53,424 nucleotides of DNA from Cerioporus squamosus (lineage: Eukaryota; Basidiomycota; Agaricomycetes; Polyporales; Polyporaceae). The notes under the pieces are model-generated. The model was given only the letters and a program-made list of their open reading frames with translations. It was not told where the DNA came from and searched no databases. Location: NCBI GenBank assembly GCA_022592435.1, contig JABYQS010000220.1, positions 1-53,424 of the forward strand, written 5' to 3'. A program made the translations under genes and the position numbers. Positions within the stretch are counted from its first letter, which is position 1. Every line of letters begins with the position of its first letter. Positions 43,604 to 53,424 of this stretch are shown here, one piece after another.

Positions 43604-45046
43604 TCACCACTTCGTGTCCAGCTGCGGCTGACGGTCCAAGCACACGGTCAGCTCCCAATCGCCCGTCCGCTTCGCCCACCGGTACATCTTCATCCCCTCG
43701 AAGCCCCCGCGCGGACCCAGCATCTCCATGTAGAACTCGTCGAACGCGGGGTTGTCCTTCCTCAGCATGAAGCCTTGGAAGGAGCGCTTCCGGTCGTAGA
43801 TCGTCATATATGCCCAGCCCGACCTGCAGCTTGATCATGAACACGCGATCGCCCCAGACGTTCGGCGGCGCCGCGTCCGAGTCGCTGACTTTACGCGTAG
43901 GGTCATGGCTGCTAAGCTGCTGAACTTGTTCATGTTCGACATGTACTTCATCTGCTTCGGATCGAGGCCTGGGATCGAAGGGATGGGGAGCTGCGCCTGG
44001 AAGGTGATCGGGACCCAGCGCCCGCCCTTGAGCGACTTGCACGACTGCTTGTGCTCCGGCCAGTCGGCGCGCTGACATTCTGCGAACGTTCACATCGTGA
44101 GTTCATGCATGTGCGCAGATCTTCGCAGCGTACTCACCGGCTCCGCAGTACAGACGGACTGGCACTGTGCACATCGACTGGCGGCCTTCTTCCCGCACAC
44201 GGAGCACCCAAGGTTGTGCGCCATCTTGGAGAGCGCGTCGAAGTCGAGTGGCGCGACGGGTAGGAGGACGGAAGGCTTGAAACGGGCCTCGTTCGGCTTC
44301 TTGTCAACCGGGAAGTCGGCAAAGACGAGCGATGCGTTCAACTTGAGATACAGCAAGAGCAGCTTCACTTCGACCAACGATTTGTTGATGTGGATGAACG
44401 CTTTGCCGATCGCAGGGGCATTCGAAGATCCACTGCGTGCAGTCTTTCGCGGTCGACCGGATGAACGGACGATAGAGCACCACGATCGCGGGCACGTCCT
44501 TGTCGACTTCAAGCACAGAAACGACCTAGGCAATCCCAGGATTGTCCGCGAGGACTGCGGAGGGCGACCAGAGACAGCACGTACCCGGATAGTAGATACC
44601 GACAGAGCTACTCTCGTCTTCAGCCTGAATCACGCACCACGTCCCACCATCGTCGAGCGACCTCCCGATACCAGCCAACAACCCACGCAGTGCGAGAAAC
44701 GGATTGACGGAGGGATCTGAATCGGTAGACGACGTCGCGCCTGCGTCGAGCACGCTGTTCGCGCCGCTGAAGAGCCCCATCCGCTTCTGTGCTTCATCCA
44801 TGTTGCCCCGCTGAAGTGCCTTCACCAGCGGACGCGCGCGAGTGTCCAGTTCGCCTGGGCCGCCATAGGCCATTTCTTGAGAGAGCCAAGGTCGAGCGGC
44901 GAGAAGGTCGCCTTGTTCTGAGACACGTTGATGACCTCGCGGAGTCGTTTCTCAAGGACGTCGTCGGGGAGCTTGGTGTCGGCCGGGATGTCACCTCCCA
45001 CGGACCGCAGTACCCTGATCGTTTCCGCTCGTGCGAGGGCATCCAT
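43604..45046 (-). pseudogene. MYND-finger protein, copy 2, frameshifted
   Basis: The start is clean: the ATG at 45046 gives MDALARAETIRVLRSVGGD and the frame continues to GSLKKWP, then must shift to read ELDTRARPLVKALQRG, with later shifts near 44420. The finger reads CSVCGKKAASRCAQCQSV, after which one G is missing compared with copy 1 (TCTGTACTG for TCTGGTACTG), so the Tyr-Cys of the finger is lost. The intron GTGAGT...TCGCAG and the second half, ECQRADWPEHKQSCKSLKGG, are intact. Next come QAQLPIPSIPGLDPKQMKY and, after another shift, a C-terminal domain ending QPQLDTKW. The copy lies between FunK1 copies 3 and 4, as copy 1 lies between FunK1 copies 1 and 2. The best-preserved of the three copies, but not a single open frame. 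Confidence 0.65.
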
Positions 45047-45785
45047 GTTGTAACGACGAGAGAACGAGGGCAACGAAGGGTATGACGGTGACAGTGGCGG
45101 TCAAGCAAGAAGTAGAATGGCATCCGGCTACCGGGATGCATGTCACAGCATGCATTTTCGAGGAGCAGGCTGAAGCTCACTGTGGAAGCCAAGTGGAAGC
45201 CAAGTGGAAGCGGACGGCATTAATGGGACGGCAAGGTTGCTTGGGACCAACTTGGGACGACACGGCGGACGCGCGCTCCGAGTCCCGGTCGTCGACACAC
45301 TCTCCTTCCTTCCATCAGCACGACCACAACTGCGCCCGCAATCTGAGCATCACTACGTCTCATTACACTCCTGTGTCTTGCACGGGGATAGCGATTGCAA
45401 AGCCCAGTGCGTAGAGCTTGCGACCGGAAAGCGCGCCGTGAGGGCTCTGCAACCCGAAGTCAAGGTGTGTCCGTGCGCTACGTCGTTCCTGCTCGTACTG
45501 TCATGTCAGCCGGATGGCTTCGCTCTCCGAGTGTTTTGCGATCCTGTAAGTTAGGAAGATCTAGGACGGTGTGCTTGTCGTTGCTGTTGTGGATGCGCCT
45601 CGTTCATCCTCGAGATTCTTCCCTCTCCTCGTTCGCAGTCTGCCAGGACAGTCTGTGTACTGTCCAGCATTGGACAGTGAGAGTTCAAGAGGACCTCCCA
45701 CTGAAGTCGATCAGCTTGCAGCAGCAGTAAGCTTGTCCACCCACCGGCAAATAGGGCCCGTTTCGTCTGCAGCTCTCCTCCCACC

Positions 45786-45795
45786 ATAAATAAGG
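45786..45795 (+). promoter_or_regulatory. TATA-like box of FunK1 copy 4
   Basis: ATAAATAAGG followed by acttggagcaaccgg is the counterpart of the promoter core of FunK1 copy 2. Conservation of this block, although the gene behind it is broken, shows the duplication included the promoter. Confidence 0.55.
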
Positions 45796-45975
45796 ACTTG
45801 GAGCAACCGGTATGTCACCCCAACCTCCCTGGCTCGTGCATAGATTCTGAAGCTTCGCATTTGCGCAACGCTCTCAGAAAAACCCTTAGTGGAAGGCCCA
45901 GAGGTTGTCTCCTGGTGCTCAGGCTACGCCGCCGCACTATCCTCCAGTCACAAGCGCCGCCACTTGAGCGGAGAG

Positions 45976-48825
45976 ATGGATTGGGTTGAAGTACCCGTGA
46001 CCGAATGGTTCAAGGCTTGCACGCCGAACACCAAACCTCCTCCGAGACGATGGTTTTCAATCCATGGAGAGTCCTGATATGGGCCCCGAGCCTAGCATGT
46101 ATCCGGCAGTGGTGCGTCAGAACTGGTCAACTCGAGAGACTTACGCGAACTGTCTGCGATAGAATGAAGGCTGTAACGATTACTTGGAAGCTTCTGGATG
46201 TATATCCTACGTGACTTGTTGCACGGACCCTCTGCAAGACACGGAAGACGACTACTTGGACTACAACGCCGATGGTCCGGATTTCGTAATCTTCCCAAAG
46301 CACCCGGAGGCAGTGGCGGCCTACCAATGGCAGGACCACGAAACTGCTCCCTCTAGGAGCCCTTCTCCTGAGACATTGAACGATACCTCGTCCCTGGACG
46401 ATCCAGAGAGCCATACGACTCATCGTGCTGCACTCTCTCCGTCCTTTGCCACCTGCATCGCTAAAGGCTCGGGTGTAAGCGACGCCTCTCCTCGGGAAGT
46501 GAATGCGCCTGGTAACCTGCCTCCTCCCAAGACTACTCGTGGTCATATGTCGTGGGTATGGGCAGAAGTACTTATTGAGGTAAAAAAGCGGAGGAGCCGG
46601 TTTCCCTTCCTGCACGACGAGACACCGAGTTCGCGCCTGACGATGGCAAGCACGTCCTCGCTCGAGACCGAATAGCCGAGTACGCTCTCGAGGTCTTCAG
46701 GCAACAGCACCGCCAGGCCGTGTTCATGCTCCTCATTCTAGACGACTATGCTCGATTCGTCCGCTTCGACCGCGCCGGCGCGGTTGTATCCGCTGCTTTC
46801 AACTACCGCGGCCAACCTCGTACCATGGGAGAGTTCTTCCTCGACTTTTCAACATGGACGCGATAGAGGATCAGCGCGGCCGCGATCCCACGGCGCATCT
46901 CGTCGCAGGTCAAGACACGGAGGACTTCCGTCAATTGTACAAGAGTTCCTCAATGAGCCCGACATCGCGAGCGCGCTGGAGTTCGCTGGGACTCGTGGAT
47001 GGCCGGTGTACGATCTCGAAGTCACTGGAACGTGGTCGCCTGACGGCGACACTCCTCTCACCTCCTCGTCTCTGCTGTGACGACGCACATCTGTCGTGTC
47101 GGACGCCCAGCTTCGCCTCTACGTCTGTTGTGGGGAGAGGCACTCGGTGCTTCGCTGCCTACGATATGACGCTCGACAAGCCGATCTTCATCAAGGATAC
47201 CTGGCGCGTGGACTCACCTAACGTTCGTACGGAGGCTGACAACTACAAGGCTATCTGGGGACGGGTGTCGGTCATGGCTGTTGAAGAGGCCAAGAGGACC
47301 AAGACTCGAGACGGCGATGGGGAGCAGCTACCAATGGCTGCACAGCCTGCACCTGACCCGTTTGTCCCAACGCTCCTTTGCCACGGCGACGTGTTCTCGC
47401 CTGCTGTGACACGACTGCGGCCGTGCTGAGGCTCTGGCGAGTGATTCGGGGAGGGGAGCCTCCATGCAACCTCGCGCGGCAGAGCACCGATCGCCCAACG
47501 CACTCTGACACAGGAGCTGTCCACAAAGAGTCGCTATGCTTCCCGCATCCAGCACCGTCTCGCGTTCAAGGAGATCTGCCACACCATTGAAGACTTCCGG
47601 AAACCCGTTCGAATTGGCGGTGGGGGTGTACTCTGCTTTACGCGGTGCGTACTGTGGATGGACTCGTTCTTGACATGAGTTTACTGACTTCTTTCCAGCC
47701 CACCAGTTCGCGTGGGAGCAGTGCGGTATCCGCCATCGGGATATAAGCGTGGGCAACATCCTTCTCTGCCGTGACCCCGCAGATCCCGATGCAGTTCGGA
47801 TCGGTCTTCTGGCGGACTGGGACCTAGCCAAGACACGGGAGCAGCTCGAAACCCTAGTGCGACTCAGGTCTCGCGTTCGGTATGTCGCGGCTCCCCATTC
47901 TACCCCTACCGACCTCCAGATGCTGACTCGAAGACTCCATTATCGGCTTATGCAGGGAACGTGGCAATTCATGTCTGCGCTCATCCAGAGCTATGTCAAC
48001 AAGGTCCATGCTGTGTCGGACGACCTCGAGTCTTTCTTGCATGTCCTCAACTGGTGTGCGCTGAAGTACCTTCCGCACAACTTGTCCGACAAGGGCGGGC
48101 TCCCATCATACTTCTTCAACATCTACGACAAGGCCCCTCGCCCGCGTCCCCTGCGAGCCGCTGTTGGCCCGACCTTTGACAGGAAGGTCCTGTAGAGAAA
48201 TTCAATGCTGTCCTGGAGGGTGTGCGGGTCGTGAAGGGGTTCCCGGAAGGACATCCCTTTGATATCCTACTCGGCGACCTCACTGCGCTGTGCAAGAGCC
48301 ATTACGACACGATCGACTTTGGGACCCTCCTCCCTAAGAAGGCAGAAGTGGCTGTAGCACCCGACAATGGCGACAAGCTCTGGCATCTCCCATCCCGCCT
48401 GGCCCATACCGAGGCCGTGTGGCCGTGGATCCATCAACTGCTCCCACCATCCCTCACACAAGCATAGCCACACCACTGCCGTCAGGGCTCCTCGTGAGTC
48501 TCCTCTGAAGGACCACACGGCGTTCATACTCGCCTTCTCCAAGGCTGTAGAGGAGTACCAGGAGCTCTGGAGACAGCCTCAGAATGTCACGCTCGTCAAG
48601 CTCAACGATCAGATTCCATCCCTGACCCCCCTCGGCAGCGTTACGGTGAAAGGCTCGGGCTCGAAGCACGAACGCGAACTCGCACTTCCAACTGGGTCAG
48701 AGGGCAACACGAGGGAGGATGGGCCCCGTCAATTCACCTTTGAGGATCCGTACACTCCTGATAATCCCCCGGTGCCAGTGCATCCGACAGTGTCCGCTTC
48801 GAAGAAGCGCAAGACTGCAGCGTGA
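45976..48825 (+). pseudogene. FunK1-family protein kinase, copy 4, multiply frameshifted
   Basis: All parts of a FunK1 protein can be read in order but in many frames: MDWVEVPVTEWFKACTP (45976), then a shift to FQSMESPDMGPEPSMYP, EDDYLDYNADGPDFVIFPK (46245), MSWVWAEVLIEVKKRR, then a shift to FAPDDGKHVLARDRIAEYAL (46630), VRFDRAGAVVSAAF, a stop at 46863, a shift to VVGRGTRCFAAYDM and PIFIKDTWR (47180), another shift before LAFKEICHTIEDFRKP (47560), HRDISVGNILLC and ADWDLAK (47735-47830), GTWQFMSALIQSYVNK (47955), a stop at 48195, and a last shift to SPLKDHTAFILAF and the C terminus at 48825. At least six frame changes and two stops make this a pseudogene, even allowing for sequence errors. Catalytic residues are all still recognisable, so decay is recent. 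Confidence 0.8.
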
Positions 48826-49346
48826 CCACTGCATGTGTTCCGCACGCCATGGATCCATCGCATCTCCTACTGCTGCACCGTTGATGTTCATCATTCTCTC
48901 CGCATTGTCTCTTGCTCTCCAACCTCCAATCGCCCTGTTCTCTTTTTCCGTAGAACATAACTTTCCAGCTTCCGAGTTTCGTCTGTCCTCTTGCCCCGCT
49001 CTTCTTCAGCCTTGCTCCAGTCATTCGCTCCGTTCAGTACTTTGGTTTCACTTCTACATTGATGTACACGCCACTGGAAATATATCGAATTCTCCGCTCT
49101 GTCCAAGGATAGTCCCGCCGCGGATTGCCCATCGTAAGTATTACTCTGGTCCTCAGGCTCCAGAGTCGATCGTACGCGATTCGACCGGTCAGGCATAGGG
49201 CTGAAGCACACACGATTGCAGCGACGAGGGTTACGAAACCACGGACCGGGTATGTTCAAATTCGATTCTGAAGTCTACTATGCAGTACGTAGTCCAAACG
49301 GATGCCCTGATACTCCAAGTGCCACCGGCTACAGGAGGCTTGCTCA
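48826..49346. other. Gene-free stretch
   Basis: 3' flank of FunK1 copy 4 followed by AT-richer sequence. No supported coding region, repeat or promoter element. Confidence 0.4.
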
Positions 49347-50392
49347 ACACGACAGGCCTCCCGGCATGTGACTCCACACCCGCAGTTGCGGTTGCAAGTC
49401 AAGGATCCTCCATGTCAGAATCCTCGTCGAGATCACTGCAGTCCGGGCAGGAGGAGGAGGTGAGTTGTTTCTTCTTTCTTCTTCCGTTGACCATGACAGT
49501 CTATCTGTCACACCACCTTCCACGCCTTGAGCTCCGTACCACGAGTAGCCTGCAGGCCTCGAGACACCGGAAGAGGTATCGCCGGCACGATAGGGCCTCC
49601 AGGCCTCGAGGAGGCGAGGCAGACGTCGAGGCAGGGATGAAGCGTTCGACATGGTGGAGACGTCTACGGGCACTCCGTCCTGTACGGCGTCGAGCAGCTG
49701 ACGGGTCACCCGCATCTTGTGGAAATGGGTGCCCCCTTGACCATCGAGAGGCCGACGAACGTCGCCGCCGCGATCTCCTCCTCCTGGTACACCTGCGACG
49801 ATTGTCGTTTGTGTAGCGCAATGCGCCGATGGCCTGTCCGACGAAGTGGGCCGTGGCTTCGTCGAGTCGCCCGGTTTCCTGCCGCACATGTATCAGTATC
49901 CGAACGAGTCGACCGCTGCGAAGAGTAGGCAAAGGTGAAAGGCACCACGTCCAGCTCCTTCTGCACAAGCAGAAGCGGGACCTTGTCCAGCGTCGTGAAG
50001 CACCAGTCCGGGCTGACCAAGACCACATGCTCATCCGGAAACGACAGCGGCATCGCGAAGCGACGGTGCACCGTCCGGTCGCCCCGGTCAAACCCCACCA
50101 TCCTCAAGACGTTCTCCGCCAGCTCCTCATAAGACGGCCCGTGTTCCGGAGCGTCGCGCACCGCGCGCAGTCGGGCGAAGAAGTTGCGCTCGTACATCCC
50201 CAGCTGCCTTCTCTTGTTCGTTTCCACCCGGTTGTGGTCGACGATGAGAGGCGAGACCGTCGTTCGCGCGGGGAGCCCATCCATCTCGAAGAACCCGCTG
50301 GCGTTGCGGGCGGTGTAATCCCTGATGCGGACTTGCAGGTGGTCGAGCTCCCTGCGGTCCCACGAGAGGGGGCGGCGATTGATGGTGGTCAT
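49347..50392 (-). pseudogene. Decayed protein with PD-(D/E)XK-like motif, multicopy fungal family
   Basis: From the ATG at 50392 exon 1 (to 49949) reads MTTINRRPLSWDRREL, then YEELAENVLRMVGFDRGDRT, then SPDWCFTTLDKVPLLLVQKEL. The order Asp ... hydrophobic strand ... Gln-Lys/Glu resembles the D...(E/Q)xK core of PD-(D/E)XK nucleases as it appears in a common Agaricomycete family (typically LLLVQEDK). Here the motif is VQKEL, so the key residues are altered. An intron 49948-49879 (GTGGTG...GGCAG) leads to TGRLDEATAHFVGQAIGALR. Then the frame shifts to QEEEIAAATFVGLSMVKGAP, and shifts again, apparently by loss of one T in ATTTCC, to HKMRVTRQLLDAVQDGV. It is therefore a pseudogene or contains sequence errors. 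The fold assignment is from memory of the family, not from a search. Confidence 0.5.
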
Positions 50393-51191
50393 CGTGGAGG
50401 TTGTAAGACTGGGGCGGATGGAGGAGGACGGGGGATGGAGGAGGACCGTGGGGATGGAGGAGGACGGGGATGGAGGAGGATGGCGGGGAAGGAGACTGAT
50501 CCTTATATCATACGCTCTCCGGAAGGACCGGCGGAGTTGCATAACATACTGAACGGGCCCAACGAAAGGCGGATGCCGAGTTCAAACTTCCGCGCTGCGA
50601 GGCTTGCCCAGCAGGATCGGTCTCGACTGCAATCCGGAAGACCTGAGTGTGTGGCTAGAGACCGTCAGCCGCATAGGAGGAAACATTCGCTCTGTCCTTC
50701 GCTCAAGTCCTCTGGTTCTCTCGAGTCTCGGGTGGCGCCTCAGCCTGCTACGAAAGGGCCAGCCTGGGACGCACCGACGTTCACTCGGGACGCCTGATTG
50801 TGAGGTGTTTCCGGCTTCTTGAAAGTTGGAGTCTCTTCCTAACCAATGGGTGTCGAGATCGTTGGCAGGACGCGACAGACACAGCGCGATAACGATGCTG
50901 CGATAGCATGAATGGATGTAGATATACTATATAGTGATCATACAATGCAAATGGGGAGCACGCGCCAGTAGCCAATATACACAGCAGCAACACAGCACAT
51001 ACTAGTAGGGGTAGCGCCGCAGCGGCCGCACGTAACTTCTCATCCGATCTTGGGTCTGGGTATTCATACATATATATGCCAATCGTCGCCGTGGATCCGA
51101 TCCGCAAGGCCGCCGAGCCGCATCCAAAACGCTCGGTACGCCGCGGGTGTCCTCGAAATCGACCCTTCTACCTCGCACCACGCGTAGGCCA
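50393..51191. other. Gene-free stretch with short GGATGGAGGAGGA repeats
   Basis: Between about 50415 and 50490 the motif ggatggaggaggac is repeated several times with small changes. The rest shows no supported coding region. The right end is the 3' flank of the CaM kinase gene. Confidence 0.45.
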
Positions 51192-53231
51192 TCACTGAGC
51201 ACCAGCGGGCTTGGGCACTGGCACGAGAGGCGCACGGGCGCACGGGCTCACATCGACATCTTTTCGAGCTGTGGACGAGCGGGATGTGGCCCTCGGCCTC
51301 GGACTGGACACGTCGTCCTCCTTCTTCAGCTCGTCCGAGTCCTTCGAGTCCTCCGAGTTCCCGCCGTAGTGCATCACGTTCCGGTCCTGTCCCCATGCGC
51401 GTGTGAGCCCTCGTCCCCGTCGTCGTACTCCCGCAGCAGAGGGGAGGACACGCACCTCGTCGACCTGCTCCTTCTCCGACTCCTCCTTGAACTGCTGGAT
51501 GTCCGCGCCGAGCGCCTGCGCGTTCGGCGAGAACCCGGCCAGCGTCGACAGCCGCTTCGTCGCGATCATCGAGAACACCGCCTTGCGGACTGCGACGCGC
51601 GATATGCAGTCAGCGAGCATCAGTCGTGCACGGGACGACCGGACGTACAGGTCTTCTTCGCGTCGAACGCCTTCTGGATGTTCGGCAGCAGTCCGTCGGG
51701 CGGCCGCTCGGGCTCTCGGGGTCGGGCACAAAGTGCGGCTTGTCCGACGCGAGCCACGGGTGCTGCAGCGCCTCCGCAGCCGTGGGGCGCGACGTCGGGT
51801 CGATGGTCAGGCACTCCTTCACAAAGTCGCGCGCCGTCTCCGACACGCCCGCCCAGTACTCCTCTGCGCAAGCGTGAGTGGCGAGCGCTAACACGCATGG
51901 GGGAGGGACGCACCAGGCTCGAAGCGGTAGTCGCCCGCGATGATGGCCTCCATCTCCTGCTGCTGCGTGTCCCGGTCGAACGGCGTGTATCCTGTGTGAC
52001 ATGTTAGAAGATGGATGCGCAGGAGAGGGAGGCGGTGTACCACAAAGCAGGAAGTACGTGATGACACCCATCGCCCACACGTCGACAGGCTTTCCATGTC
52101 CGGCTGCGCAGATGGTTAGCATCGCACGACACTCTGAGTGACGGCACCCACTCTTCTTGAAGATCTCGGGTGCCATGTACTGCGGAGGCGTCAGTGTCAG
52201 CACACGCAGACAACTCGGGAACGTACGCGGCGCGTTCCGCAGATCTCAGTCAACAGGTGGAACTTCTCGTCGTCCATGACCCGCGAGAGACCAAAGTCCG
52301 CGATCATGACGTCCGCGTCCTCGTCCTTCGTCCGGAACAGCAGGTTCTCCGGCTTGAGATCTGTCCGGCATGTCAGGGAGCCGCATGCACGTCGCCCGCC
52401 GAGACACTCACCGCGGTGCACGATGCCGCACTCGTGGATGTACTTGACTGCGCCCATGATGGTGCGCACCAGCTCAGCCGCATCCCTGAAAGAAACGGGT
52501 GAGCATATAGGGATCCCAGGAAGCGAAGTACGCACTCCTCGTAGTAATTGCCCTTGGCGCATATCCGGTCAAACAGCTCGCCGCCCGTGCAGAGGTCGAA
52601 GCAGAGATAGAGGTTGTGTGCCGTCTGGAAGCGCGCACTCAGCATCGAGCGCGCTCTGTCGACATGTACGACGCACCTCGAAGTAGTCGTGCAGCGTGAC
52701 GATGTTCCGGTGGCCCTTCGATACCTTCTTCAGAACCGCAATCTCGTTGCGCACCTGCGAGAAGCAACGCGTTAGCACTCGCGCGTCGTTTCGCGTGGAC
52801 AGATGGTTGCGATCGCGAGGGCTTTGGGAGCGCTTGAGAGCGAGTCTCAGCCGCTGAGTATCCTCGGGGTGACCATTGTAGCATGGAGCTGAGCGCAATC
52901 CCTGGCAGGACTGGCACACGCCGCCGCCTTCATGGTCCGCGATAGGATGTCGCATTCCGAGGGCGAACAAAGGGACTCGGGACTGGACTCAGGGGCAGAC
53001 TCACCATGTACTCCCGCCCTCCATAAGCTTCTTGTTGATGACCTTGCAGGCATAGTACTTGCCGGTCTTGATGGTACGGCCTCCTTGACGATGGCATACG
53101 TCCCGCTGCCAAGGGTCTTGCCTGTGCGGTACTGTGGTGCGGGGTGGTGCGGAGGAGAGATTATCAGCCGCCCGGCGAGGGTAAGCGGGGACGATGGCTC
53201 GTACCTGACAGGGAACGGTCGCGGGGGCCAT
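51192..53231 (-). CDS. cmk1: Calcium/calmodulin-dependent protein kinase (CaMK I type)
   Basis: Twelve exons on the minus strand: 53231-53205, 53131-53005, 52754-52677, 52624-52536, 52485-52412, 52360-52227, 52179-52152, 52103-52041, 51991-51914, 51863-51649, 51589-51456 and 51386-51192, about 414 residues. The order of motifs is standard: glycine loop [13 protein letters not shown], lysine [58 protein letters not shown]. Then [19 protein letters not shown], a likely autoinhibitory or calmodulin-binding helix. The C terminus is acidic and Ser-rich. Such kinases phosphorylate targets after calcium signals in the cytoplasm. The frame is broken at three places, each by one missing base: after KEAV (exon 2, near 53079), in GGGCGG (exon 2, near 53019) and in GACTGCTG (exon 10, near 51688). 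At least two lie in base runs and look like sequencing errors. The activation segment reads CGT-RR-YMAPE where Pro-Gly is usual. The intron between exons 2 and 3 is unusually long (250 nt). Confidence 0.9.
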
Positions 53232-53325
53232 GCGTGCGTCTGGTGGGTAGAAGAGGCTCTGTGTGTGGTCGAGGATGCCGTCGGGGCGATGGCGATGGGA
53301 CGAGAGAGGACGATGTCGACAAGTA

Positions 53326-53331
53326 CTTATA
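53326..53331 (-). promoter_or_regulatory. TATA-like element of the CaM kinase gene
   Basis: The minus strand reads aattataagtactt about 95 bp before the start codon at 53231, in a region that is otherwise GC-rich. The position fits a core promoter; function is inferred. Confidence 0.3.
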
Positions 53332-53424
53332 ATTAGGGTTATAGCCAGACGGGCAGCGCATCAAGCACTCACGCTCGCTTCGGCGTCCCCCGGGCCACCC
53401 CGGACGACTCGCGGCCGTGCGCAG

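Overview
The window looks like a piece of an Agaricomycete (mushroom-forming basidiomycete) genome, most likely a polypore-type fungus. The evidence is the GC-rich sequence, the dense short introns (mostly 46-60 nt, GTRNGT...YAG), and the gene families present: fungal-specific FunK1 kinases, a MYND-finger family, a fungal Helitron, short HicA-like proteins and a Cmk1-type kinase. Only a few genes look like ordinary conserved ones (ferritin-like secreted protein, ribonucleotide reductase small subunit, CaM kinase). The rest is accessory, multicopy and partly decayed sequence.

Layout. 0.4-1.5 kb (minus): gene with a Zn2Cys6-type cysteine cluster and a long acidic tract. 1.5-3.4 kb: gene fragments. 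3.5-9.5 kb (plus): two large genes of unknown function; the second is an eight- or nine-exon gene with two tandem SUMO-interacting-type motifs. 10.4-16.1 kb (plus): three paralogous intron-rich genes for small HicA-like proteins. Between the second and third lies a 2-kb array of about 26 imperfect palindromes (period about 81 bp, core ACGCGT), followed by a strong isolated hairpin. 16.5-17.2 kb: second minisatellite, unit about 171 bp. 17.6-18.2 kb (minus): small unknown gene.

19.2-27.1 kb: a ribonucleotide reductase R2 gene (minus) lies head-to-head with an uninterrupted 6.1-kb Helitron Rep-helicase gene (plus). The R2 protein keeps every metal ligand and the radical tyrosine but lacks the C-terminal tail that docks onto R1. 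27.7-28.7 kb: degenerate MYND copy. 29.3-30.4 kb: secreted ferritin-like gene with a TATA box.

31.0-48.8 kb: a duplicated three-gene block, FunK1 (plus) - MYND (minus) - FunK1 (plus), present twice in tandem. All MYND copies are broken, the last FunK1 is a clear pseudogene, and the third has a frameshift just before its catalytic loop. 49.3-50.4 kb (minus): decayed protein resembling a multicopy family with a PD-(D/E)XK-like motif. 51.2-53.2 kb (minus): complete twelve-exon CaM kinase gene carrying three one-base deletions, at least two of them in base runs. These may be sequencing errors, so single-base frameshifts elsewhere in the window should be read with care.

The most unusual items are the palindrome array with paired (compensatory) changes, the tail-less R2 next to a Helitron, and the FunK1-MYND-FunK1 block duplication.
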